Shown in pieces: positions 19,354 through 27,013 of a DNA stretch of 64,000 nucleotides; positions within the stretch are counted from its first letter, which is position 1, and each line of letters opens with the position of its first letter. The notes under the pieces are model-generated. The model ran no database searches and had not been told where the DNA came from. It saw only the letters and a list, made by a program, of their open reading frames with translations. Made by a program: the position numbers and the translations under genes. The stretch lies in NCBI RefSeq assembly GCF_038066595.1, contig NZ_JBBUTH010000008.1, positions 310,001-374,000 on the forward strand, written 5' to 3'. The DNA comes from Pseudaquabacterium inlustre. Its GTDB lineage: Bacteria; Pseudomonadota; Gammaproteobacteria; Burkholderiales; Burkholderiaceae_C.

Positions 19354-20631
19354 ATGGCCCACATCGTCATCATCGGCGCCGGCATCGGCGGCATGCCGGC
19401 GGCGTATGAGCTGCGCGAACTGCTGCCGCGCGAGCACCGCATCACCGTGGTCGGCGCACAGGCCTACTTCCAGTTCACGCCGTCCAACCCCTGGGTGGCC
19501 GTGGGCTGGCGCGAGCGCGAGGACATCACCTTGCCCATCGCGCCGCTGCTGGAGAAGAAGGGCATCGCCTTCGTGGCCCAGGCGGTACAGGCCATCGACG
19601 CACCGGCCAACCGCGTGACGCTGGCCGATGGCCAGGCGCTGGACTACGACTACCTGGTCATCACCACCGGCCCCAGGCTCAGCTTCGACGAGGTGCCGGG
19701 CGCCGGACCGCATGGGGGGCACACCCACTCGGTGTGCACCGTGGACCATGCCGAAAAATTCTGGGCCGAGTACCAGGAATTCCTGAAGAACCCTGGCCCC
19801 ATCGTCATCGGCGCGATGCCTGGCGCCAGCTGCTTCGGCCCGGCCTACGAGTTCGCCTTCATCGTCGACGCCGACCTGCGCAAGCGCAAGCTGCGCCACA
19901 AGGTGCCGATGACCTACGTGACCAGCGAGCCCTACATCGGCCACCTGGGACTGGGCGGCGTGGGCGACAGCAAGAGCATGCTGGAAAGCGAGCTGCGCAA
20001 CCACGACATCAAGTGGGTGTGCAACGCCCGCACGCACAAGGTGGAGGCCGGCAAGCTGTTCACCACCGAGGTCGACGCGCTGGGCAACGTCTACAAGGAG
20101 CACGAGCTGCCGTTCAAGCTGGCCATGATGCTGCCGGCCTTCAAGGGCGTGGATGCGGTGGCTGCGGTGCCGGGGCTGTGCAACCCGCGCGGCTTCGTGC
20201 TGATCGACGCGCACCAGCGCAGCAAGGCCTTCCGCAACATCTTCTCGGCGGGCGTGTGCGTGGCGATTCCGCCGGTGGAGGCCACGCCGGTGGCCACCGG
20301 CGCGCCCAAGACCGGCTACATGATCGAGACCATGGTCAGCGCCATCGCGCACAACATCGCCGACGAGCTGGCCGGCCGCCCCGCCACCGCCCAGGGCACC
20401 TGGAACGCCATCTGCCTGGCCGACATGGGCGATACCGGGGCCGCCTTCGTGGCGCTGCCACAGATCCCGCCGCGCAACGTCAACTGGTTCAAGAAGGGCA
20501 AGTGGGTGCACCTGGCCAAGGTGGCCTTCGAGAAGTACTTCCTGTCGAAGATGAAAAGTGGCAACTCCGAACCCATCTACGAAAAGTACGTGCTCAAGGC
20601 CCTGGGCATCGTGCGCCTGACCGACCGTTGA
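19354..20631 (+). CDS. sqr: Sulfide:quinone oxidoreductase (SQR)-like flavoprotein
   Basis: FAD enzyme predicted to oxidise sulfide to sulfane sulfur and pass electrons to the quinone pool at the inner membrane. The 425-residue protein has the dinucleotide-binding IVIIGAGIGGMPAAYEL, the second GxG-type region VITTGPRLS, and three cysteines at the places known to matter in SQR: Cys128 in THSVCTVDHA, Cys160 in MPGASCFGPAYE and Cys354 in NAICLADMGDTG (compare Cys128/160/356 of the Acidithiobacillus enzyme). The C-terminal region (VNWFKKGKWVHLAKVAFEKYF) is amphipathic and may dock to the membrane. A good Shine-Dalgarno (AGGAG) precedes the ATG. The gap from the RND gene is 34 bases, consistent with one operon. 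A different sulfur substrate cannot be excluded. Confidence 0.87.
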   Translation: MAHIVIIGAGIGGMPAAYELRELLPREHRITVVGAQAYFQFTPSNPWVAVGWREREDITLPIAPLLEKKGIAFVAQAVQAIDAPANRVTLADGQALDYDYLVITTGPRLSFDEVPGAGPHGGHTHSVCTVDHAEKFWAEYQEFLKNPGPIVIGAMPGASCFGPAYEFAFIVDADLRKRKLRHKVPMTYVTSEPYIGHLGLGGVGDSKSMLESELRNHDIKWVCNARTHKVEAGKLFTTEVDALGNVYKEHELPFKLAMMLPAFKGVDAVAAVPGLCNPRGFVLIDAHQRSKAFRNIFSAGVCVAIPPVEATPVATGAPKTGYMIETMVSAIAHNIADELAGRPATAQGTWNAICLADMGDTGAAFVALPQIPPRNVNWFKKGKWVHLAKVAFEKYFLSKMKSGNSEPIYEKYVLKALGIVRLTDR

Positions 20632-20689
20632 ACCGCCCCTGTTCCGCCCCCTCGTCCTGTTCCACAACCGTTCCCCAAGGAGATATCCC

Positions 20690-20914
20690 ATGACCATCGA
20701 ACGCTGGATCCGTGTCATCGCCGGCACCTTCATCATGATCTCGCTGCTGCTGGGCGTCGAAGGCAGCCCGCTGTTCGTCAGCAAGTGGGCGCTGGCCTTC
20801 ACGGCCTTCGTCGGTGCCAACCTGTTTCAGTTCGGCTTCACCAACTTCTGCCCGCTGGCCATCATCCTGAAGAAGCTGGGCGTGCCGGCCTCGCGGGCGG
20901 CTTGCGCCAGCTGA
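20690..20914 (+). CDS. DUF2892 (YgaP-type) small membrane protein
   Basis: A 74-residue inner-membrane protein with two predicted helices (about 7-25 and 32-52) and the DUF2892 signature GANLFQFGFTNFCPL with a conserved Cys54 just after the second helix, then LKKLGV. Related domains form the membrane part of rhodanese YgaP and often sit in sulfur-detoxification operons, so a role in handling or moving sulfane sulfur at the membrane is plausible. A strong Shine-Dalgarno (AAGGAG) lies seven bases before the ATG. It follows sqr by 58 bases in the same direction. No rhodanese domain is attached or found nearby. Confidence 0.85.
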   Translation: MTIERWIRVIAGTFIMISLLLGVEGSPLFVSKWALAFTAFVGANLFQFGFTNFCPLAIILKKLGVPASRAACAS

Positions 20915-20996
20915 TCGCCTCCGGCGTGCCCGGCCTTCGGAGTTGGCGACAATGGGCCGCTCTGCACAACACCTGCCGGCTCGGGAGGCCTGCACC

Positions 20997-21287
20997 ATGG
21001 CGAAGTTCACCGACGAAAGCGCACGCACCGATCTGCTCAACCGCCTGAAGCGGGCCGAAGGCCAGCTGCGCGGCATCCAGCGCATGATCGAGGGCGGCGA
21101 GCCCTGCCTGGACATCGCCGGCCAGATGGCTGCGGTGCGCAAGGCGCTCGACAGCGCCTATGTGCGCATGACGGTGTGCTTCATGCAGCAGGAGCTGCAG
21201 ACCCGCCTGGCGCCCGACGCCAAGCGCGAGGCCGAGTTGACGGCCGTGCTCGACGACGTGCAGACGCTGCTGGGCAAGGTGCGGTAG
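20997..21287 (+). CDS. CsoR/CstR/FrmR-family (DUF156) transcriptional repressor, atypical cysteine pattern
   Basis: All-helical repressor of 96 residues with the family blocks LLNRLKRAEGQLRGIQRMIE and AGQMAAVRKALDSAYVRM. Members sense copper, nickel, formaldehyde or persulfide. The first sensing cysteine is present (Cys37 in GGEPCLDI). At the second site, the usual His-x3-Cys pair at +25 and +29 from the first Cys is replaced by Phe and Glu, and a cysteine occurs instead at +24 (Cys61 in MTVCFMQQEL). The CuI site is therefore missing, and a two-thiol (persulfide or disulfide) switch, as in CstR, is more likely. GGGAGG precedes the ATG at 20997. A -10-like GACAAT at 20948-20953 might give a separate promoter. 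The operators at 14837-14878 are its expected targets. Confidence 0.88.
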   Translation: MAKFTDESARTDLLNRLKRAEGQLRGIQRMIEGGEPCLDIAGQMAAVRKALDSAYVRMTVCFMQQELQTRLAPDAKREAELTAVLDDVQTLLGKVR

Positions 21288-21304
21288 GCCACGCCCCTGG
21301 CGCC

Positions 21305-22441
21305 TCACTCCACCGTCTGGCGATAACGCGCCAGGGCCACGGCCGCCGCGGCCAGCAGGAACAGCCCCATCGGCCACAGCTCGGGCCACACCTGGCCCCA
21401 GCCATTGCCCTTGAGCAGGATGCCGCGCACGATGCGCAAGAAGTGCGTCAGCGGCAGCACCTCGCCCAGATGCTGCGCCCACACCGGCATGCCGCGGAAC
21501 GGGAACATGAAGCCCGACAGCAGCAGCGAGGGCAGGAAGAAAAAGAAGGTCATCTGCAGCGCCTGCAGCTGGTTACGCGCCAGCGTGCTGAAGGTGAAGC
21601 CCACGCCCAGGTTGGCCAGCATGAACACACCGATGGCGCCCATCAGCAGCGCGAAGCTGCCCACCATCGGCACCTGGAACAGCAGCGCCGCAGCGGCCAG
21701 GATCACGCCCAGCTGGATGTAGCCGATCACCACATACGGCAGGATCTTGCCCAGCATCACCTCCAGCGGCCGCACCGGCGTGGCCAGCAGGTTCTCCATC
21801 GTGCCGCGCTCGCGCTCGCGGGTCATGGCCAGGCCGGTCAGCATCACCATGGTCATCGTCAGGATGGTGCCCACCAGGCCCGGCACGATGTTGTAGCGCG
21901 TGAGCCCTTCGGGGTTGTAGCGGCGGTGCACGCGCCACTCGAACGGCGCCTCGCCGCCGGCGCGTGCGGCCAGCGGGCCGCTGAGGTCGCGCGCCAACGC
22001 CGGCCCGGCCAGCAGCGGCAGCGCCGCCAGCGCATTGCCCGAGGCTGCCGGGTCGGTGGCATCCACGCTCACCAGCACCACCGGCTTCTCGCCGCGCACG
22101 ATGGCGCGCTCGAAGCCCGGCGGAATCACCACCATGAACTGCACCTCGCCCGATTCGACCCACGCTGCGGCCTCGGCCTCGCTGGCGGTCTCGTGCACGA
22201 TCCGGTAATAGCCGCTGGTCTGCAGCGCGCTGGCCAGGCTGCGGCCCAGCGGCGTGGCCTCGGCCATCACCAGCACCGTGGGCAGGCCCTTGGGATCGGT
22301 GTTGATGGCGTAGCCGAACAGCACCAGCTGCATCACCGGCACGCCCACCGCCATCGCGAAGGTCAGCCGGTCGCGCAGCATCTGCTGGAACTCCTTGATG
22401 AAGATGGCCAGCAACCTCTGCAGCGAGAAGGTCCGTGTCAT
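21305..22441 (-). CDS. ABC-2 type transport permease (YbhS/YbhR-like)
   Basis: Inner-membrane permease of 378 residues. One helix near residues 25-45 (FAMAVGVPVMQLVLFGYAI) is followed by a large extracytoplasmic domain of about 150 residues and five C-terminal helices, the topology of ABC2_membrane_3 permeases such as YbhS/YbhR and YhhJ. The coupling region MTRERERGTMENLLATPV before the second helix is well conserved. The ATG overlaps the stop of the ATPase gene (ATGA). Only one permease is encoded, so the exporter may be a homodimer; YbhS and YbhR are separate in E. coli. It ends the TetR-HlyD-ATPase-permease operon and is convergent with the sulfur-response operon. Confidence 0.9.
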   Translation of the reverse strand: MTRTFSLQRLLAIFIKEFQQMLRDRLTFAMAVGVPVMQLVLFGYAINTDPKGLPTVLVMAEATPLGRSLASALQTSGYYRIVHETASEAEAAAWVESGEVQFMVVIPPGFERAIVRGEKPVVLVSVDATDPAASGNALAALPLLAGPALARDLSGPLAARAGGEAPFEWRVHRRYNPEGLTRYNIVPGLVGTILTMTMVMLTGLAMTRERERGTMENLLATPVRPLEVMLGKILPYVVIGYIQLGVILAAAALLFQVPMVGSFALLMGAIGVFMLANLGVGFTFSTLARNQLQALQMTFFFFLPSLLLSGFMFPFRGMPVWAQHLGEVLPLTHFLRIVRGILLKGNGWGQVWPELWPMGLFLLAAAAVALARYRQTVE

Positions 22442-23172
22442 GCGAAGTTGTCCTTCGCCCGGTCCACCAGGCGCACGAAGGCGTCTTCCAGGTCGGTGGC
22501 GCCGGCCTCGGCCACCACCTCGGCGGCTGTGCCCTTGGCCAGCAGCTGCCCGTAGGCGATGTAGCAAAGCTCGTGGCAGCGCTCGGCCTCGTCCATGTAG
22601 TGCGTGGACACCAGCACCGTGATGCCGTCGGCCGCCAGGCGGTGGATCTCGTCCCAGAACTCGCGCCGCGCCTTGGGGTCGACGCCGGCGGTAGGTTCAT
22701 CGAGCAGCAGCAGGCGCGGGCCGTGCAGCAGGCAGGCGGTGAGCGCCAGACGCTGCTTCCAGCCGCCCGACAGCGAGCCGGCCAGCTGCTTCTGCCGGCT
22801 GGCCAGGCCCAGGCGGTCGAGCGCGGCGTCCACCGCCGCGCGGCGGCCCGGCAGCTCGAACAGGCGTGCCACGAAGTCCAGGTTCTCGCGGATCGACAGG
22901 TCGTCGTACAGGCCGAAGCGCTGCGTCATGTAGCCCACCTGGCGCTTGATCAGCGCGGCCTCGCGGCGGATGTCGTGGCCCAGGCAGCGGCCCTCGCCGG
23001 CATCGGGCTTGAGCAGGCCGCACAGCATGCGGATGGTGGTGGTCTTGCCGCTGCCGTTGGGCCCCAGGAAGCCGCAGATGCGGCCCTGGCCCACCGTGAG
23101 GTCGATGCCGTCGACGACGGTGCGGCCGTCGAAGCGCTTGGTCAGCCCGGTGACTTCAATGGCCTGGGTCAT
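22438..23172 (-). CDS. ABC transporter ATP-binding protein (export type)
   Basis: Cytoplasmic ATPase of 244 residues that powers the adjacent permease. Walker A is FLGPNGSGKTT (about residues 35-45), the Q-loop is YMTQRFGLYDDLSI, the signature is LSGGWKQRL (Trp at a position often Gln/Met), Walker B is LLLLDEPTAGVD, and the H-loop is STHYMDE. It has one ABC domain, whereas YbhF of E. coli has two fused copies. The ATG at 23172 overlaps the HlyD gene stop and its own stop overlaps the permease start, indicating translational coupling throughout. Confidence 0.92.
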   Translation of the reverse strand: MTQAIEVTGLTKRFDGRTVVDGIDLTVGQGRICGFLGPNGSGKTTTIRMLCGLLKPDAGEGRCLGHDIRREAALIKRQVGYMTQRFGLYDDLSIRENLDFVARLFELPGRRAAVDAALDRLGLASRQKQLAGSLSGGWKQRLALTACLLHGPRLLLLDEPTAGVDPKARREFWDEIHRLAADGITVLVSTHYMDEAERCHELCYIAYGQLLAKGTAAEVVAEAGATDLEDAFVRLVDRAKDNFA

Positions 23173-24179
23173 GACGCCCGCCGCACGTCCAGCGGCTGGC
23201 CGGGCTTGAGCCGCTGCGCATCGGCCGGCGTCTCGGGCCGCGCCTCGACCATGAACACCAGCTTGGCGCGCTGGGCGTTGGAGTAGATCACCGGCGGCGT
23301 GTACTCGGGCTGGGTGGCGATGCGCGTGATGCGCGCGGCGATCGGCGCACCGCAGCCATCGCACTGCAGGCGCACGGCCTGGCCCGGCTGCAGCGTGCCC
23401 AGTTCGGCCTCGGCCACCCAGAAGCGCGCCTTGATGGCGCCCGGTGGCAGCAGCGACACCACCGGCGCGCCGGCCGGCACCCATTCACCCACGCGGTAGT
23501 AGGTGTCGGCCACCTGGGTGCCGGGGCCGGCGGTGTCGGGTGCGCGCTGGGTCTTCTGTTCCAGCCGCCAGCGGCTTTGCGCCAGCACCTGCTCGGCGGC
23601 CTGGGCGGTGGCGCGGGCGGCGGCGCGCTCGTCGGGGCGGCCGGGCAGTTCGGCCACCTTCAGTGCGGCCTCCAGCTCGGCCACGCGGGCGGCCGATTGC
23701 GTGGCGGCGGCCTGCACATCGTCCAGCCTGGCTGGCGAGATGAAGCCCTGCGTCACCAGCTGCTGCTGGCGCGCCAGCTCGCTGCGCGCCAGCGTGGCGG
23801 CGGAGCGGGCCTGGGCCAGCTGAGCGCGGGTGACGGCGATCTCGTCGGCGCGGCGGCCGCTGTCGGCGTTGCGCGCGGTGGCCAGGCTGGCGGCGGCACG
23901 GGCGGCGGCCTCGTCACGCGCAGCGGCTTCCGATTGCGATTCCAGCGTGAACAGCGGCGCGCCGGCGGCCACGGTCTGGCCCGCCTGCACCGGCAGCGCC
24001 ACCAGCGCGCCGCCCAGTGGCGCGGCCACGCGCACGTAGTCGCCCTCGGCGTAGCCGGTCCAGCCGCCGGGTGGCGGCGCCTGGCAGGCCGAAGCCAGCG
24101 CGGCCAGGATCAACACGGCCGGGGCTTGGCGGCGGCGCGGCGCGTGCGCCGGGCGGGCGGCGGGTGGGTGCACGTTCAT
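23169..24179 (-). CDS. HlyD-family adaptor lipoprotein of ABC exporter (YbhG-like)
   Basis: Periplasmic adaptor of 336 residues that should link the ABC exporter to an outer-membrane channel. The signal ends in a lipobox ALASAC, giving a lipid anchor. Lipoyl halves are visible near LGGALVALPVQAGQTVAAGAP and, after a coiled-coil hairpin (about 85-205, Ala/Glu/Arg-rich), near DTYYRVGEWVPAGAPVVSLLP. A beta-barrel domain follows with a CDGC motif in VRLQCDGCGAPIAA. YbhG-type adaptors usually have a cleaved signal, so the lipobox is a small difference. The start overlaps the TetR stop (ATGA). Confidence 0.88.
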   Translation of the reverse strand: MNVHPPAARPAHAPRRRQAPAVLILAALASACQAPPPGGWTGYAEGDYVRVAAPLGGALVALPVQAGQTVAAGAPLFTLESQSEAAARDEAAARAAASLATARNADSGRRADEIAVTRAQLAQARSAATLARSELARQQQLVTQGFISPARLDDVQAAATQSAARVAELEAALKVAELPGRPDERAAARATAQAAEQVLAQSRWRLEQKTQRAPDTAGPGTQVADTYYRVGEWVPAGAPVVSLLPPGAIKARFWVAEAELGTLQPGQAVRLQCDGCGAPIAARITRIATQPEYTPPVIYSNAQRAKLVFMVEARPETPADAQRLKPGQPLDVRRAS

Positions 24180-24898
24180 CGGGCGGCTCCTTGAAGCGCG
24201 GCCAGCGCCAGGTCGATGCGGGTGGCGATGGCGGCATCGCTGCCCACGGCGGCGGCCACGCGATCGGCGGCGTCGACAGGGGCTTCGGGCGCGGCGCCCG
24301 CTGTGCGGTCCGGGGCGGGGTCGGGTGAGGCGCCTGTGGCCACGCCCGCCAGCCCGGCCATCGCCGGTGCCAGCGCGGCCAGCGTGGGCGCCACCATCAG
24401 CGGGGCCATCACCGCCCCCATCAGAAAGGCCACGGTGCCCAGGGGCGGACCGGCGGCGAAGCGGCCCTCGCGCTGGGCCTCGGCCACCAGGCCCAGCAGC
24501 AGGCCGAGGTGGCGCGGCATGTTGTCGCGCACGAACTCGGTGGCCACCGCCTCGCCGGCCGCCGCATCGGTGGCCAGGCGCACCAGCAGCGGCCGCTGTG
24601 CGCGCACGAACTGCGCCAGCGCCAGCAGCGTGCCGCGCAGCCGCGCCAGCACCGGGCCCTGCAGCTCGGCCTGCGCGCTCAGGCCGGCGAACAGCTCCTC
24701 GTACAGCTGCTGCAGCACCGCGCGCAGGAAGGCGTTCTTGCTCTCGAAGTGGTAATGGAACATGCCCGGCGCCACGCCCGCATGCTCGGCCACGCGGCGC
24801 TGCGACAGGCCGGCGCAGCCCAGCTGCGGGTACAGCGCACGGCCGCTGCGCAGCAGGGCCTGGTCGAGTTGCTGGGACGGGCGGGGCATGGCGGCCAT
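24176..24898 (-). CDS. TetR-family regulator (CecR-like)
   Basis: Repressor of about 240 residues: an N-terminal helix-turn-helix (GLSQRRVAEHAGVAPGMFHYHF) and a long Ala/Leu-rich ligand-binding domain that becomes low-complexity near the C-terminus. Gene order TetR-HlyD-ABC ATPase-ABC permease matches E. coli cecR-ybhGFSR, which affects sensitivity to antibiotics. The start could be ATG at 24898 or 24889; neither has a Shine-Dalgarno. A TGGTC-N4-GACCA dyad lies four bases upstream of the first ATG, so the repressor very probably controls its own operon. Confidence 0.87.
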   Translation of the reverse strand: MAAMPRPSQQLDQALLRSGRALYPQLGCAGLSQRRVAEHAGVAPGMFHYHFESKNAFLRAVLQQLYEELFAGLSAQAELQGPVLARLRGTLLALAQFVRAQRPLLVRLATDAAAGEAVATEFVRDNMPRHLGLLLGLVAEAQREGRFAAGPPLGTVAFLMGAVMAPLMVAPTLAALAPAMAGLAGVATGASPDPAPDRTAGAAPEAPVDAADRVAAAVGSDAAIATRIDLALAALQGAAR

Positions 24899-24901
24899 TA
24901 T

Positions 24902-24915
24902 TGGTCGATTGACCA
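24902..24915. promoter_or_regulatory. Inverted repeat, candidate TetR operator
   Basis: Perfect five-base arms TGGTC and GACCA around GATT, directly upstream of the TetR start codon. Its place within the probable transcription start region of the TetR-HlyD-ABC operon fits autorepression. Confidence 0.6.
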
Positions 24916-25032
24916 GTAACCACCACCCCCCAGTTTTGCGCCAGCGCAAACAGTGGCCTGGCGGGCGGCCTGGCGGGCGCCCGGGCCGCGCCTTGCCGCA
25001 GGCGGTGCGCAGCGCGCCCGGACCCGGCTGGC

Positions 25033-25038
25033 TATACT
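25033..25038 (+). promoter_or_regulatory. -10 element of metX-metW
   Basis: TATACT, one of the best -10 hexamers in this GC-rich stretch, ends 10 bases before the riboswitch aptamer. Transcription would begin almost at the first aptamer base. No good -35 hexamer is visible at 16-18 bases. Confidence 0.55.
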
Positions 25039-25048
25039 CCGCCCCCAC

Positions 25049-25101
25049 AGCGCCGATTTGTTCCGGATTGCGGGCGCTTAATCAAATGCCGCTAAAGAGG
25101 G
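25049..25101 (+). promoter_or_regulatory. SAM-II riboswitch
   Basis: Aptamer binding S-adenosylmethionine. P1 is AGCGCC (25049-25054) with GGCGCT (25073-25078). Between and after lie the family's conserved blocks: GATTTG, CCGGATTGCG, TTAATCAAATG and the 3' GCTAAAGAGGG (25091-25101). Block order and spacing agree with the crystallised SAM-II RNA. The gene controlled is metX, the classic SAM-II target. The 3' purine block is 60 bases from the start codon, so control by direct Shine-Dalgarno masking is unlikely here; a terminator follows instead. Confidence 0.9.
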
Positions 25102-25109
25102 ACGCCCGA

Positions 25110-25146
25110 CCCGGTGTCCGCTTTGCGGCGCCGGGTTTTGTCTTTT
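25110..25146 (+). terminator. Intrinsic terminator in the metX leader
   Basis: Stem CCCGG...CCGGG (25110-25114 with 25131-25135), extended by inner CCGC/GCGG pairing around TTT, followed by TTTTGTCTTTT (25136-25146). It lies eight bases after the SAM-II aptamer and before the metX start, so it is probably the switch's expression platform. Confidence 0.8.
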
Positions 25147-25161
25147 CGGGCACACGTATCC

Positions 25162-26298
25162 ATGGCCTCCGTCGGTCACGTCACACCGCAGACCCTGCGC
25201 TTCGATGCGCCGCTGCCGCTGCGCAGCGGCGCCACGCTGCCCGCCTACGACCTGATGGTCGAGACCTACGGCACGCTCAATGCCGACAAGTCGAACGCCG
25301 TGCTGGTGTGCCATGCGCTCAACGCCAGCCACCACGTGGCCGGCACCTACGAAGGCCAGGACAAGAGCGAGGGCTGGTGGGACAACCTGGTGGGCCCGGG
25401 CAAGCCGCTGGACACCAACCGCTTCTTCGTCATCGGCGTCAACAACCCCGGCTCCTGCTTCGGCTCCACCGGGCCGATGCACACCAACCCGGCCACCGGC
25501 ACGCCCTGGGGCGCCGACTTCCCGGTGATGACGGTGGAAGACTGGGTCGACGCCCAGGCCCGCGTGCTCGACCGCCTGGGCATCCAGCGCCTGGCCGCCG
25601 TGCTGGGGGGCAGCCTGGGCGGCATGCAGGCGCTGAGCTGGACGCTGCGCCACCCGCAGCGCGTGGGCGAATGCGTGGCCGTGGCCACCGCGCCCAACCT
25701 CAGCGCGCAGAACATCGCCTTCAACGAGGTGGCGCGCCGCGCCATCATCACCGACCCCGATTTCCACGGCGGCCACTTCTACGCCCACGGCGTGGTGCCC
25801 AAGCGCGGCCTGCGCGTGGCGCGCATGATCGGCCACATCACCTACCTCAGCGACGACTCGATGGAGGCCAAGTTCGGCCGCTCGATGCGCGAGGCCGAGC
25901 TGGCCTACAGCACCCAGGACATCGAGTTCCAGATCGAGAGCTACCTGCGCTACCAGGGCGACAAGTTCAGCGAGTACTTCGACGCCAACACCTACCTGCT
26001 GATCACCCGCGCGCTCGACTACTTCGACCCCGCGCGCGAGCACGGCGGTGATCTGGCCGCCGCCTTCGTGCCGGCGAGCGACATCCGCTTCACGGTGGTC
26101 AGCTTCACCACCGACTGGCGCTTCTCGCCCGCGCGCAGCCGCGAGATCGTCAAGGCCCTGGTCGACAACCGCATCGCCGTCAGCTACGCCGAGATCGACG
26201 CGCCGCACGGCCACGACGCCTTCCTGCTCGAAGACCCGCGCTACCACGGCGTGCTGCGGGCCACCTTCGAGCGCATTGCGCGGGGGATTGCGAAGTGA
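25162..26298 (+). CDS. metX: Homoserine O-acyltransferase MetX
   Basis: First committed step of methionine synthesis: acylation of L-homoserine. The 378-residue alpha/beta hydrolase-fold protein has NNPGSCFGSTGP, the nucleophile elbow GGSLGG (Ser151), an acidic TTDWRFSP and the catalytic His in HGHDAF. The ATG at 25162 is used; an in-frame start at 25114 lies inside the leader terminator. MetX proteins use acetyl- or succinyl-CoA, and the sequence alone does not let me choose; beta-proteobacterial MetX next to metW is often assigned to succinyl transfer. Regulation is by the SAM-II switch and terminator upstream. Its stop overlaps the metW start (GTGA). Confidence 0.94.
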   Translation: MASVGHVTPQTLRFDAPLPLRSGATLPAYDLMVETYGTLNADKSNAVLVCHALNASHHVAGTYEGQDKSEGWWDNLVGPGKPLDTNRFFVIGVNNPGSCFGSTGPMHTNPATGTPWGADFPVMTVEDWVDAQARVLDRLGIQRLAAVLGGSLGGMQALSWTLRHPQRVGECVAVATAPNLSAQNIAFNEVARRAIITDPDFHGGHFYAHGVVPKRGLRVARMIGHITYLSDDSMEAKFGRSMREAELAYSTQDIEFQIESYLRYQGDKFSEYFDANTYLLITRALDYFDPAREHGGDLAAAFVPASDIRFTVVSFTTDWRFSPARSREIVKALVDNRIAVSYAEIDAPHGHDAFLLEDPRYHGVLRATFERIARGIAK

Positions 26299-26873
26299 CC
26301 GCCGAACTCGAAGTCATCGCCAGCCTGGTGCCCGCCGGCAGCCGCGTGCTCGACCTGGGCTGCGGCAGCGGCGAACTGCTGGCGCACCTGAAGGCCACCA
26401 AGGGCTGCACCGGCTACGGCGTGGAGTTGGCCGACGACAACGTGCTGGCCTGCGCCCGCCGCGGCGTCGAGGTCATCCAGCTGAACCTGGAAGAAGGCCT
26501 GGCGCTGTTCGACGACCGCAGCTTCGATGTGGTGCTGCAGCTGCAGACCCTGCAGCACCTGCGCAACACCGAGAAGATGCTGCGCGAGACGGCCCGGGTG
26601 GGCCGCATGGGCATCGTGAGCTTTCCCAACTTCGCGCACTGGCCCAACCGGCTGAGCGTGCTGCGCGGGCGCATGCCGGTGACGCGCGCGCTGCCCTACG
26701 AGTGGTACGACACGCCCAACATCCGCGTCGGCACCTTCGCCGACTTCGAGGTGCTGGCGCGGCGCAACGGCCTGCAGATCCAGGACAGCTTCGGCCTGCA
26801 TGCCGGCCAGGTGGTGCGCCGCCACCCCAACCTGATGGCCAGCGTGGCGGTGTTCAGCTTCCAGGGGCGCTGA
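26295..26873 (+). CDS. metW: Methionine biosynthesis protein MetW
   Basis: A 192-residue protein with the class I methyltransferase fold: LDLGCGSGELLAHL (SAM-binding loop), FDVVLQLQTLQHL and the MetW-typical VSFPNFAHWPNR. MetW is required with MetX for homoserine acylation in several proteobacteria, apparently as a MetX partner rather than a proven methyltransferase. The start is GTG at 26295, sharing GTGA with the metX stop, so the two are translationally coupled. Confidence 0.93.
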   Translation: MTAELEVIASLVPAGSRVLDLGCGSGELLAHLKATKGCTGYGVELADDNVLACARRGVEVIQLNLEEGLALFDDRSFDVVLQLQTLQHLRNTEKMLRETARVGRMGIVSFPNFAHWPNRLSVLRGRMPVTRALPYEWYDTPNIRVGTFADFEVLARRNGLQIQDSFGLHAGQVVRRHPNLMASVAVFSFQGR

Positions 26874-26880
26874 ACCACGG

Positions 26881-26901
26881 GCGCGGGGCCTGGCCCGGCG
26901 C
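26881..26901. terminator. GC-rich hairpin after metW, possible terminator
   Basis: Ten-base arms (GCGCGGGGCC and GGCCCGGCGC) with one mismatch and a one-base nominal loop begin seven bases after the metW stop. The flanking CCACGG and GGTGG can extend pairing. No U-tract follows, so termination is only possible. Confidence 0.35.
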
Positions 26902-26929
26902 GGTGGCGAAAGTGCCAGAAATGACACAT

Positions 26930-26944
26930 TCACCCATCGGGTGA
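26930..26944. promoter_or_regulatory. Inverted repeat upstream of the TonB-receptor cassette
   Basis: TCACCC-ATC-GGGTGA, perfect six-base arms, 70 bases before the receptor start. It could be an operator for the signalling operon; no regulator is assigned. Confidence 0.4.
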
Positions 26945-27013
26945 GGGCGGCGCGCTCAATTGCGTGCGGCTGCGGCCGAAACAGCGGCGTACTGCGCCAA
27001 TCGAGCCGCAACC

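Noticed and set aside
25114..25161. Upstream start for MetX at 25114
   Set aside because: It would place the first codons inside the riboswitch terminator hairpin; the ATG at 25162 matches MetX N-termini.
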